64,000 nt of DNA from Vallitalea sp. (lineage in GTDB: Bacteria; Bacillota; Clostridia; Lachnospirales; Vallitaleaceae). Positions 45,080 through 53,269 of the stretch are shown piece by piece (positions within the stretch are counted from its first letter, which is position 1; the number at the start of each line of letters is the position of its first letter). The notes beneath the pieces were generated by a model that saw only the letters and a list, made by a program, of their open reading frames with translations, made no database searches and was not told the origin of the DNA. A program made the translations under genes and the position numbers. The stretch covers positions 62,001 through 126,000 of the forward strand of contig NZ_JAOARO010000059.1 of assembly GCF_025211055.1 (NCBI RefSeq). The letters run 5' to 3'.

Positions 45080-45415
45080 TTATATTAAAGAATAAAATAA
45101 ATATTGAAAAAAGAGATTTTTATTGTAAGAAATATTAATTAAGCTCAAGCTGTCTTTATTATCGATAGCCTGAGCTTTTTGTAATAAAATAAATATCTTT
45201 ACTTTATAGGATATGTTCAATACTCTTTTTTTGATGTATTTTTTATTGTTTATGAAGCTGACTGCCTGAATTGGTAATGGAAAATCTTTATCATATGATG
45301 CTAAATCTATTATTAGATTTCCATAAACAATATTATCGTCTGAGCTAATAAAATTAACAACTTCATTATCACAGTATAATTCACCATCTTCATCTAACTT
45401 TTCAGTCCTAACCAT
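45080..45415 (-). pseudogene. ORF remnant downstream of the DUF3160 gene
   Basis: A 111-codon open frame without a ribosome binding site at its ATG. Residues 1-75 look protein-like ('GELYCDNEVVNFISSDD', 'GNLIIDLASYDKDFPLPIQA') while the last 35 run through the gpsA terminator, so the C terminus is unlikely to be authentic. Just upstream (minus strand, after the DUF3160 stop) an 'aaggtgat' followed by ATG opens only five codons, which suggests a decayed gene start. I recognise no family. Most likely a truncated remnant of a gene from the same inserted block; it could be a real short gene. Confidence 0.35.
45141..45181 (+). terminator. Terminator after gpsA
   Basis: Imperfect 14-bp stem AAGCTCAAGCTGTC / GATAGCCTGAGCTT with a 9-base loop, followed by T5. 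It overlaps the 3' end of a doubtful minus-strand ORF. Confidence 0.85.
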
Positions 45416-45497
45416 ATTTATGTATTAGTTTCAGGTTGAAAATTAAATAGTATAAAGTTATATGATAAATCCTATAAACCAAAGAACATATATCACC

Positions 45498-47855
45498 TTA
45501 TTCCCAATTTACTTCTTGTTGCTTACACTCAACGTTATTTTTTTCTTTTGATTTGAAGGAATAAACCCACTCAGGTTGTTTTGGTAGAGAGGGGGATGGT
45601 TCGCCAGTATTAAGCATATAAAAATCTATAGAATCTTCTCCATATTGTTCTTTTATTATACCTAGTTTTTCCTGCCATTCATCATCTGTAAGTCTAGTAT
45701 CGCTTAAAAATTCATGATATCCATATACTGAACCTCTTGATAGGTATAATTCTTCACCGTCTTTGATGACAACATAAATTTCATTTGGCAGTTCAGTTCC
45801 AATTTCAAGACAGCTATTTTCAACTGTTGCTATATCAGCAATTATTGCTGAACAGCTTAATTCACTACCGCCAGTTTGGTTTAATATAGCATAGTTTATA
45901 GAATCTATTTTTCCACCTATAGTATTTAACTTGCATTTTATGTCTTTAGACAGAATTTCATTATTAAGCTCTTTTATTGAGCAATCTCTTAGTAATTCTA
46001 ATAACTCAATTATTTTTATTGAAATTTGTTCAAATTCCGGTGACAATAATCCTCTTTCTTTAAGATTAGTAGAAGAATACTCAGTAAGCCATAATAATTT
46101 AGAGTAAACTTCAATATTAGGTTCTACATAATGGTGGTATATAAAATCAGCTCCTCCGCATTCAGCAACTGGTTGTTTAACATATAATATTGTATCATGT
46201 TTTAATTCTGTATAACTTCCTAGAGCAGAGCTGATAGATTTATCTGTCCAAGCTTTATTTTTCATGAACATTGGAGCACCTTCTACATCTTCAAAAGGTT
46301 TTTGTACTGAGGATATGGTATCCAGCCACCCATTATACATATTTGATTTCCAGTCTTTATCGTCTACTTTTGATATTTTTTCTTTCATTGCCTTAAATTT
46401 ATTTTTATATTCTGGCCAAGCTTTTTGTGGTTCGTAATATTTATCTAATAATGTTTTGGCACGTTTGCTACCTAATACAGCTGCAACATCTAGTCCAGAG
46501 GGTACAGGTCTTTTGTAAGGTTCCATTAACTCTTGGAGTATTTCTCCATCAAAAGTATATCTCTGTCCCATAAATCTAAATTGTTTTCCCACATGAACAT
46601 TTTGTAAGCTTATTTTATTTTTGATACCAGGATCAGGCATTTTTTTTGCTTCTTCCAATAACTTATCATGGTATTTCTCATTTCTAAAATCATTCAAATT
46701 CACGTTTTCTCCAAAAACATTAAGAATTAAAGCTTTGTACTGAAATAAATTAAGATCATCTGATTGACCAACATAAAAATTAGTTGGCATATAAATTTTA
46801 TCCCATGATTTTAGGTCATTATCATTATTACTTTGCATAAAAGCAGTATATGTCATGATTAAAGCTTTTACAGTTTCATCTTCGCATAATACTTCTTCTT
46901 CATTAACTACTTCAGTAAGTGGAAGTGCAATTTGTCCATACCACATCATTGCTCTAAAATAAGATTCAAGTTTATCATCATTGGTATAGTGACCTCTTAC
47001 TTTATATTGACTGTAATCAATATCCCGTGGGGCTAATAGAGCAGATTTTTTATAACCATCTGCCTTTAGAATGTTTGCGACTTCTTCATCCGCAATTACT
47101 TTTAATTCTTCTGGTAATGCTCCATATTCATTAGTTAATAGTTTTTTTGCAACAGCAAAGAAGATTACGTTGAATTTCAAATCTTCTTTAATTGGTTCAT
47201 AGCTATTATCATTATATAGATAAATAGTTTTCTCCAACATACTATTTGTAAGTTTAATAAGTTCGTCATATAAACGATCTCTTTCTAAAATCTTCAATGA
47301 ACTATTGAAGAAGTTATGATACACGTGCATAACACTGTCAACAGTAACAAAATTAGGGATACCTTTGTATTCATTAACTTCATAGATAGTATTCATTTTC
47401 AAAAATGCATTATTACTGTTACTAGGTAATACTACAAATCCATTATCAACGATTTTGTTTAGTTGTTCATTAGTAAAACCAGAAAAGCTATCCATATTTT
47501 TGATATTTGATAAATCAGCTTTTATAGTATAATTAGGTACCTTATAATTAACTTCTGGTATTATGTAAGGTATGTCAATTGGTGAAATTTCATTTTTGTC
47601 TTGCCATACAAGGTTATAGTTGGTATTGTTATTAATACCTTTTTTCACATCTTGATCTTCAGGGGTAGTAGTAGATTCTGCCTGTAGAATACAGTCGTTA
47701 TCATCAGTCTTATTTTTGTCACTTGGATTAGTTGTTTCATCCTCCGTTATATCAGATTTGGCAACTTCTTCAGGTTTGTTATTACAACCAGATAATAGAA
47801 CCACTATTATCATACTTATTCCAATACATCTAAAAATTATATTCTTATATTTCAA
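45498..47855 (-). CDS. DUF3160 family lipoprotein
   Basis: A 785-residue exported protein. The N terminus has a basic start, a hydrophobic core (about 10-22) and the lipobox 'LLSGC' (Cys24), so it should be a membrane-anchored lipoprotein. A Thr/Asp/Asn-rich linker (25-85) follows, then one very large DUF3160 domain: 'FVTVDSVMHVYHNFFNSSLK', 'RAMMWYGQIALPLTE', 'GQRYTFDGEIL', 'VAAVLGSKRA', 'HHYVEPNIEVYSKL' and 'SRGSVYGYHEF'. The domain's biochemical role is unknown. The start is TTG after a perfect 'aggaggg'. Together with the FG-GAP gene 41 bases upstream it forms a cell-surface operon. Confidence 0.88.
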   Translation of the reverse strand: MKYKNIIFRCIGISMIIVVLLSGCNNKPEEVAKSDITEDETTNPSDKNKTDDNDCILQAESTTTPEDQDVKKGINNNTNYNLVWQDKNEISPIDIPYIIPEVNYKVPNYTIKADLSNIKNMDSFSGFTNEQLNKIVDNGFVVLPSNSNNAFLKMNTIYEVNEYKGIPNFVTVDSVMHVYHNFFNSSLKILERDRLYDELIKLTNSMLEKTIYLYNDNSYEPIKEDLKFNVIFFAVAKKLLTNEYGALPEELKVIADEEVANILKADGYKKSALLAPRDIDYSQYKVRGHYTNDDKLESYFRAMMWYGQIALPLTEVVNEEEVLCEDETVKALIMTYTAFMQSNNDNDLKSWDKIYMPTNFYVGQSDDLNLFQYKALILNVFGENVNLNDFRNEKYHDKLLEEAKKMPDPGIKNKISLQNVHVGKQFRFMGQRYTFDGEILQELMEPYKRPVPSGLDVAAVLGSKRAKTLLDKYYEPQKAWPEYKNKFKAMKEKISKVDDKDWKSNMYNGWLDTISSVQKPFEDVEGAPMFMKNKAWTDKSISSALGSYTELKHDTILYVKQPVAECGGADFIYHHYVEPNIEVYSKLLWLTEYSSTNLKERGLLSPEFEQISIKIIELLELLRDCSIKELNNEILSKDIKCKLNTIGGKIDSINYAILNQTGGSELSCSAIIADIATVENSCLEIGTELPNEIYVVIKDGEELYLSRGSVYGYHEFLSDTRLTDDEWQEKLGIIKEQYGEDSIDFYMLNTGEPSPSLPKQPEWVYSFKSKEKNNVECKQQEVNWE

Positions 47856-47896
47856 TTTATACCCTCCTAATAAATTTCATTATATTGAATTATTGA

Positions 47897-48718
47897 TTAG
47901 TCTAAACTAATGTTTTCAATGAATTTATTTCCCTCTAAATGTAATTTTATATGTTTCTTTCTACCTAGATTTAGTGATATATATTTTATGTCATCTTGTG
48001 TTGTTAAGCTAATATCTTCAATGTTATAGTAACTGTTACTTTCGGCAAATTTGATAAAACCGAAATTGAACCAATAATAAATACTAATAACCTCTTTGGT
48101 GTTCTCAAGTTTTTCTACAACTATCATTTCTTCCTTGGAATCGCCTATGATATCATAGAAATGTACGCTCTCTAAAGGATGCTCTAATTTTGAACCGGTC
48201 CATTTCTTTGTAAGTATTTTGCCATTCCAGTTAAAGAAAAAAGGTCTGTTTTCCACTTTGTCAAACATGGGTGTTGATTTGTATACTCCTACATATATAT
48301 CTTTGTTATTATCACCATCCAGGTCGCATAATTTTATTTCCCAAGGCTTAACATTTGTAAAATCATTTTTGTAGATTTCATCATATTTAATTGTTTCATT
48401 TTCTATAACCATTGAATAGATTATTAAGTCATTGCCATACTTTTTCCCTTTTGCTGAAGAAAGCAGTAGTATTTCATCTGTGTCATCATCATCTAGATCA
48501 CCTGTAGTCATACATAATATAGTTTTATCGTCAGGAATATTAATATTATCACTATAATGTTTATCTTCTTTTTCATCAGATAAAAAGATTGTATTATTTT
48601 CAAAACCATATTTATAAGACTTTTTATTTATTATAATTTCTGATTCTAGATTATTAGTAGGTTGCTTCATATTTAGACCAAGTAAGAAGATAAAAATTAA
48701 AATTAATATTCTCTGCAT
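47897..48718 (-). CDS. Secreted FG-GAP/VCBS-like repeat protein
   Basis: A 273-residue protein starting MQRILILIFIFLLGLN, a probable signal peptide. Three acid-rich repeats, 'GDLDDDDTDEILLL', 'CDLDGDNNKDIYVGVY' and 'DIIGDSKEEMIVVE', resemble calcium-binding FG-GAP/VCBS blades spaced about 50-65 residues. I start it at the ATG 48718, because a perfect 'aggaggtcaaac' precedes it; the open frame continues upstream for another 108 codons into a blaI-like remnant. It is followed by the DUF3160 lipoprotein. An extracellular binding or sensing role is an inference. Confidence 0.75.
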   Translation of the reverse strand: MQRILILIFIFLLGLNMKQPTNNLESEIIINKKSYKYGFENNTIFLSDEKEDKHYSDNINIPDDKTILCMTTGDLDDDDTDEILLLSSAKGKKYGNDLIIYSMVIENETIKYDEIYKNDFTNVKPWEIKLCDLDGDNNKDIYVGVYKSTPMFDKVENRPFFFNWNGKILTKKWTGSKLEHPLESVHFYDIIGDSKEEMIVVEKLENTKEVISIYYWFNFGFIKFAESNSYYNIEDISLTTQDDIKYISLNLGRKKHIKLHLEGNKFIENISLD

Positions 48719-48734
48719 GTTTGACCTCCTGATA

Positions 48735-49042
48735 TTACTTTTGTTCTTTAGGATTATTATTGATTTTAATTCAGCAATTTCTTCTTTAGACAGATGTTGA
48801 TTCTTAACAAAGTTGGTTAGGAACATTTGTAGTGAACCATTATATACTTTTTCTAAAAAAGTTTTTGTTTCTTCTATTTGACAATCTGATTTTGAGATGC
48901 AAGGTGAATATTCATAGTATTTATTTTTGTTTGCTACATTCATAACACCTTTATTAGCGAGCCTGCTAATAAGTGTATGGACTGTTTTTCTGCTCCAATC
49001 ATTTTCTTCTAAGACATAATCAACAATCTCTTTGGAAGTCAT
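48735..49042 (-). pseudogene. blaI: Decayed BlaI/MecI-family repressor gene (5'-truncated, frameshifted)
   Basis: Residues from 'SKEIVDYVLEENDWSRKTV' through 'ETKTFLEKVYNGSLQMFLTNF' and 'LSKEEIAELKSI' match BlaI repressors, which control beta-lactam or stress genes. The first 23 or so residues (helix 1 of the winged helix, normally 'ISDAEWEVMKVLW'-like) are missing: in-frame codons just before the ATG read Ser-Pro, then a stop. Near the C-terminal end, within 'aataataatcc', the alternative frame reads NNPKEQK-stop at 48735, a normal BlaI tail, whereas the present frame runs on into the next gene. I infer a 5' deletion and a one-base deletion. A BlaR1-type peptidase partner is absent. Confidence 0.65.
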
Positions 49043-49050
49043 GGGACTTC

Positions 49051-49079
49051 ATCTTATAACTGTAGTACGAATTTGTCAA
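49051..49079 (-). promoter_or_regulatory. Promoter with a BlaI-like half-site ahead of the blaI remnant
   Basis: On the minus strand: 'TTGACA' (49079-49074), 17 bases, 'TAAGAT' (49056-49051). Between the boxes is 'TACTACAGTTATA', whose left half matches the BlaI/MecI operator half TACTACA, while the right half is poor. The predicted start is within a few bases of the remnant's ATG, so that reading frame would be nearly leaderless. Confidence 0.5.
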
Positions 49080-49183
49080 TTAAATATTTATTAATTAAGT
49101 ATTAAATAATATTACAAAACAATGTGTAACCTATTTTTTATGATTTGTAAATTACTTTTAACATTAAATTAGATATATAGGCT

Positions 49184-49212
49184 GTCATATTCCAACATCT
49201 ATGTCATATATT
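49184..49212 (+). promoter_or_regulatory. Sigma-E-type sporulation promoter for spoIVA
   Basis: 'GTCATATT' (49184-49191), 13 bases, 'CATATATT' (49205-49212), close to the mother-cell sigma-E consensus (GTCATATT / CATACAAT), ending 32 bases before the spoIVA ATG. SpoIVA is a known sigma-E target in Bacillus. Confidence 0.7.
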
Positions 49213-49244
49213 TATATATAAGAATACTTATAGGGAGGATATAG

Positions 49245-50726
49245 ATGTTAGGAGAATACGATATTTATAAAGATATTAGAGCTAGAACAAACGGAGAAAT
49301 TTATATGGGAGTGGTTGGACCCGTTAGAACAGGTAAATCTACATTCATTAAGAGATTCATGGATTTATTAGTGTTGCCTAATATAGAAAATGTACATAGT
49401 AAAGAAAGAACACTAGATGAGCTTCCTCAAAGTGCAGCAGGAAAGACAATAATGACAACTGAACCAAAATTCATACCTCAGGAAGCCGCAAGAGTAACAT
49501 TATCAGAGGATGTAGAATTTGATGTTAGAATGATTGATTGTGTTGGTTATATGGTAGAAGGGGCTACAGGTCATCTAGAGAATGATGAAGAAAGAAAGGT
49601 AAAAACACCTTGGTTCAATTATGATATTCCATTCACTCAAGCAGCTGAGATAGGAACCAAGAAAGTTATTAATGACCATTCAACTATAGGGATTGTTGTG
49701 ACAGCTGATGGCTCATTTGGTGAAATACCTAGGGAAAATTATATTGAAGCAGAAGAGAGGACAATAAATGAATTAAAGAAACTATCAAAACCATATGTAG
49801 TAATACTTAATTCACTTAGACCTTATTCTGACGATACAGTCTTAACTGCAACTGAATTAGAAGATAAATATAATGTTCCTGTTTTACCAGTGAACTGTGA
49901 CCAGTTAAAAAAAGAAGATGTAATTAAGATTCTTGAGAGTGTATTACTAGAATTTCCATTATCAGTAGTTAATTTCAATGTACCAAAATGGATTGAGATG
50001 TTAGATAATGACCATTGGTTAAAATCATCATTGATTGATTCAGTAAAAGATATCATGGATTCAGTTGATGCTATTAGAGACCTTAAGAAAGAAGACACCT
50101 TAATAGTAGAAAATGAGCATATTACAAAAGTCAAATTAGATAAGATTGATCTCTCAACGGGTTGTGCTAATATTGATATTAATTTCAATGATGATTATTA
50201 TTATGATATTCTAAGTGATCTCATGGGAACTGAAATAAAAGGCGAATATCAATTTATGTCACTAATCAAAAAACTTGGTAGAGTAAAAGAAGAATATGAT
50301 AAAGTATCAGCAGCATTAAATGAAGTTAAGGCTAAAGGTTATGGTATTGTTACACCTATGGTAGATGAATTATCATTACAAGAACCAGAAATTGTAAAAC
50401 AAGGTAATAAATATGGAGTTAAATTAAAAGCAAGTGCACCAACTATCCACATGATAAAGTGTGATATTCAGACAGAAGTATCTCCAATAGTGGGTACTGA
50501 AAAACAAAGTGAAGAACTTCTTAATTATTTGACAAGTGAGTTTGAAAGTGATCCAACAAAAATATGGGATACTAATGTATTTGGTAAATCATTACATGAT
50601 TTAGTCAATGATGGACTTCAAAATAAGATATATAGAATGCCAGAGGATGCTAGAGATAAACTACAAGAAACATTACAAAAAATAGTTAATGATGCTAATG
50701 GAGGTCTTATCTGTATTATTATCTAA
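49245..50726 (+). CDS. spoIVA: Stage IV sporulation protein A (spore coat morphogenetic ATPase)
   Basis: Cytoskeletal ATPase that polymerises on the outer forespore membrane and forms the coat basement layer. The 493-residue protein starts MLGEYDIYKDIRARTNGEIY, diagnostic; Walker A is 'GPVRTGKST' (25-33), and switch-like 'DCVGYMVEGATGH' follows. The C-terminal third ends 'DANGGLICIII', where the Bacillus protein also ends in hydrophobic residues needed for anchoring. 'agggagga' precedes the ATG. It is usually next to gpsA; here the minus-strand block lies between. Confidence 0.98.
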   Translation: MLGEYDIYKDIRARTNGEIYMGVVGPVRTGKSTFIKRFMDLLVLPNIENVHSKERTLDELPQSAAGKTIMTTEPKFIPQEAARVTLSEDVEFDVRMIDCVGYMVEGATGHLENDEERKVKTPWFNYDIPFTQAAEIGTKKVINDHSTIGIVVTADGSFGEIPRENYIEAEERTINELKKLSKPYVVILNSLRPYSDDTVLTATELEDKYNVPVLPVNCDQLKKEDVIKILESVLLEFPLSVVNFNVPKWIEMLDNDHWLKSSLIDSVKDIMDSVDAIRDLKKEDTLIVENEHITKVKLDKIDLSTGCANIDINFNDDYYYDILSDLMGTEIKGEYQFMSLIKKLGRVKEEYDKVSAALNEVKAKGYGIVTPMVDELSLQEPEIVKQGNKYGVKLKASAPTIHMIKCDIQTEVSPIVGTEKQSEELLNYLTSEFESDPTKIWDTNVFGKSLHDLVNDGLQNKIYRMPEDARDKLQETLQKIVNDANGGLICIII

Positions 50727-50838
50727 ATTATGGGGTATAATAATAAAAACAATGTACTTATTAATCAATAAACACTTGAAACTTAAGGTGTCAAATTAAG
50801 AGAGATAGTTTAGCTGTTAATTTATAACAAGTATTTTC

Positions 50839-50867
50839 TTGCAAATTATAGTTTTAGGTGGTATAAT
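50839..50867 (+). promoter_or_regulatory. Promoter for the rimP-nusA-infB operon
   Basis: 'TTGCAA' (50839-50844), 17 bases, 'TATAAT' (50862-50867). The predicted leader is about 85 bases long and carries the hairpin below. The rest of the 232-base gap after spoIVA shows no gene. Confidence 0.75.
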
Positions 50868-50895
50868 AGTTTCAGAATTAATAATGAGTACTAGA

Positions 50896-50919
50896 AAGAG
50901 TGGACGAAAGTCCACTCTT
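50896..50919 (+). terminator. GAAA-capped hairpin in the rimP leader (possible attenuator)
   Basis: Perfect 10-bp stem AAGAGTGGAC / GTCCACTCTT with a GAAA loop (GNRA type), followed by 'gttatg' rather than a long T run. It lies between the promoter and rimP. It could be a weak attenuator, a stabilising 5' hairpin or a NusA-sensitive pause, since the operon encodes NusA. Confidence 0.5.
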
Positions 50920-50958
50920 GTTATGTATATAAGCTAATAGAAAGAAGGGTGATATAAT

Positions 50959-51426
50959 TTGTCATTTAGAGAACACGTGGAAACACTAGCAGAAGAGATA
51001 TTAATTCCAATTCTAGAAGAAAATAAATTCGAACTTGTAGATGTTGAATATGTGAAAGAAGCTTCCAATTGGTACTTAAGAATTTTTATTGATAAAGACG
51101 GTGGGGTTACAATAGATGATTGTGAACTTGTAAGTAGAGCTTTTGATAGTGAATTTGAAGATAAGGACCCAATTAAGGAACCATATATATTAGAAGTTAG
51201 TTCTCCTGGACTTGATAGACCATTAAAAAAAGATAAAGATTATGCTAGAAGTCTAGGTGAGAAAGTAGAAGTTAAATTATACAAATCTATCAATAAGAAA
51301 AAAGAATTTGTAGGTTTGTTAAAGAGTTATGACGATGATAGTATAACTCTTGAGTTAGAAGATGGTGAAGATTGGTCTATTGCAAGGACTGATATAGCAA
51401 TTATTAGACTGGCAATATTATTTTAA
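50959..51426 (+). CDS. rimP: Ribosome maturation factor RimP
   Basis: Helps assemble the 30S central region. A 155-residue protein with 'LVDVEYVKEASNWYLRIFID', 'GGVTIDDCELVSRAFD' and 'YILEVSSPGLDRPLKKDKDY', the last being the family signature, and an Sm-like C-terminal domain ('FVGLLKSYDDDSITLELEDG'). The start is TTG behind 'agaagggtga'. First gene of the rimP-nusA-rnpM-rplGA-infB operon, conserved across bacteria. Confidence 0.97.
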   Translation: MSFREHVETLAEEILIPILEENKFELVDVEYVKEASNWYLRIFIDKDGGVTIDDCELVSRAFDSEFEDKDPIKEPYILEVSSPGLDRPLKKDKDYARSLGEKVEVKLYKSINKKKEFVGLLKSYDDDSITLELEDGEDWSIARTDIAIIRLAILF

Positions 51427-51510
51427 ATATATTTGAAATGAGAAGCTTTTATGTCATTTACTAGATTAAAGGGCTTTCCTATAAGATAAAAAATACTGAG
51501 GAGGATTAAA

Positions 51511-52623
51511 ATGAATGCTGAATTTATTGAAGCATTGAACCAAATTGAGAAAGAAAAGGGTATTAGTAAGGATGTATTAATTGAGACAATTGAAGTTTCT
51601 TTAGTTACAGCATGTAAGAATAACTTTGGTACTGCACAAAATATAAAAGTTGAGATTGACCGTGATAGAGGCGATGTTGCGGTTTATGCCGAAAAAGAAG
51701 TTGTTGAAGAAGTAGAAGACAAACAACTTACTATCTCATTAGAAGATGCAAAAAAAATAAACGGAGCTTATAGATTAGGTGATATGATCAATATTGAGAT
51801 AACACCTAAGAATTTTGGAAGAATAGCTGCTCAAAAAGCAAAACAAGTTGTTGTACAGAAAATAAGAGAAGCTGAAAGAGAAGTTATATTCAATCAATAT
51901 ATTACTAAAGAAAAAGATGTTATTACTGGCATTATCCAGAGACAAGTAAGAGATAATGTAATTATTAACTTAGGTAAAATTGATGCTATCTTAGCAGATA
52001 AAGAACAAGTGCCAGGTGAAAGATATTATCCTAATGAAAGATTTAAGGTCTATGTCCTAGAAGTAAAAGAAAGTACAAAAGGACCTAAGGTATATGTTTC
52101 ACGAACTCATCCAGAACTTATCAAAAGATTATTTGAACAAGAAGTTCCAGAGGTTCATGATGGTGTTGTAGAGATAAAAGGCATTTCTAGGGAAGCAGGT
52201 TCTAGAACAAAGATAGCAGTTTACTCAACTAATAGAGACGTTGATCCAGTTGGTTCATGTGTAGGTCATAATGGTGCTAGAGTATCAATAATTGTAAATG
52301 AACTAAGAGGAGAAAAAATTGATATTATCCCTTGGGATGAAGACCCAGTGAAATTCATATCAGCAGCTCTTAGTCCTTCAAAAGTAGTGAAGGTCATTGT
52401 TAATGAACAAGATAAGAGTGCTAAGGTGGTTGTTCCAGATTATCAATTATCTCTAGCAATTGGAAAAGAAGGTCAGAATGCTAGACTGGCTGCGAAACTT
52501 ACTGGTTACAGAATTGATATTAAAAGTGAAACACAAGCTAAACAGACTAATTTCATTACTGAAGAAGAGACACTTGGAGCACTACTATCAAGGAACTCTT
52601 TAGACGAAGAAGAACTTTACTAG
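51511..52623 (+). CDS. nusA: Transcription termination/antitermination factor NusA
   Basis: Binds RNA polymerase and controls pausing, termination and antitermination. The N-terminal domain (1-130) starts 'MNAEFIEALNQIEKEKGISK'; an S1 domain (about 133-200, 'DVITGIIQRQVRDNVIINLG') and two KH domains ('GSCVGHNGARVSIIVNELRG' and 'LAIGKEGQNARLAAKLTGYR') follow. At 370 residues it is the short Firmicutes form without the C-terminal acidic repeats. 'gaggag' precedes the ATG. Confidence 0.98.
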   Translation: MNAEFIEALNQIEKEKGISKDVLIETIEVSLVTACKNNFGTAQNIKVEIDRDRGDVAVYAEKEVVEEVEDKQLTISLEDAKKINGAYRLGDMINIEITPKNFGRIAAQKAKQVVVQKIREAEREVIFNQYITKEKDVITGIIQRQVRDNVIINLGKIDAILADKEQVPGERYYPNERFKVYVLEVKESTKGPKVYVSRTHPELIKRLFEQEVPEVHDGVVEIKGISREAGSRTKIAVYSTNRDVDPVGSCVGHNGARVSIIVNELRGEKIDIIPWDEDPVKFISAALSPSKVVKVIVNEQDKSAKVVVPDYQLSLAIGKEGQNARLAAKLTGYRIDIKSETQAKQTNFITEEETLGALLSRNSLDEEELY

Positions 52624-52680
52624 TATTTACTTCTTTCATAACCATTCTTAATAAAAACAATGAAGAAGGGAATGATGAAA

Positions 52681-52950
52681 ATGGCTAGAAAAATACCTTT
52701 GAGAAAATGCACAGGTTGCCAAGAAATGAAGGATAAGAGACAATTGATTAGAGTTGTCAGGACAAAAGAAGGTAATATATCCATTGATAGTACTGGTAAG
52801 AAAAATGGTAGAGGTGCATATATATGTCCATCTATAACATGTCTTGAAAAAGCTATTAAGAATAAAGGTTTAGAACGTTCTTTTAAAGCAAGTATTCCAA
52901 GCGATGTGTATAGTGCCCTTAAGGAGGAATTAAGTAAAATAAATGGATAA
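52681..52950 (+). CDS. rnpM: YlxR family RNase P modulator RnpM
   Basis: Small RNA-binding protein; the Bacillus member interacts with RNase P RNA and modulates its activity. The signature 'PLRKCTGCQEMKDKRQLIRV' and 'GKKNGRGAYIC' are present. The length is about 89 residues from ATG 52681; in-frame ATGs at 52675 and 52672 are also possible behind 'gaaggg'. The 3' end overlaps rplGA by 8 bases. Standard place after nusA. Confidence 0.94.
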   Translation: MARKIPLRKCTGCQEMKDKRQLIRVVRTKEGNISIDSTGKKNGRGAYICPSITCLEKAIKNKGLERSFKASIPSDVYSALKEELSKING

Positions 52951-53251
52951 AAAAGTTTATTCTCTATTGGGACTATGTAAACGGGCTTCAATGCTTAGTT
53001 CAGGAGAATTCATGACTGAAAAAGCTGTAAAGAACAAAACTGCGAAGCTAGTAATTGTAGCAGCTGATTCTTCTAAAAATACAAAGAAACTATTTAACAA
53101 TATATGTTTCACACATAATGTTAAGCTTATAGAGTTTGGTACTAAAGAAGAATTGGGTAGGGCTATTGGCAAAGACATTAGAGCATCCATATGTGTTCTA
53201 GATGAAGGATTTGCTAAAGCTATTGAAGAAAATACTAATTTCAAGACTTAA
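52943..53251 (+). CDS. rplGA: L7Ae/L30e/S12e-Gadd45 family ribosomal protein (YlxQ)
   Basis: A 102-residue member of the L7Ae family, which binds kink-turn RNA. 'SLLGLCKRASMLSSGEFMTE' and 'LVIVAADSSKNTKKLFNNIC' are typical of YlxQ. Its first 8 bases overlap rnpM, and its ribosome binding site ('aaggaggaa') lies inside that gene, so translation is coupled. Function in this operon is thought to be RNA-binding but is not well defined. Confidence 0.92.
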   Translation: MDKKVYSLLGLCKRASMLSSGEFMTEKAVKNKTAKLVIVAADSSKNTKKLFNNICFTHNVKLIEFGTKEELGRAIGKDIRASICVLDEGFAKAIEENTNFKT

Positions 53252-53269
53252 ATTTGCGGAGGTGGTAAT

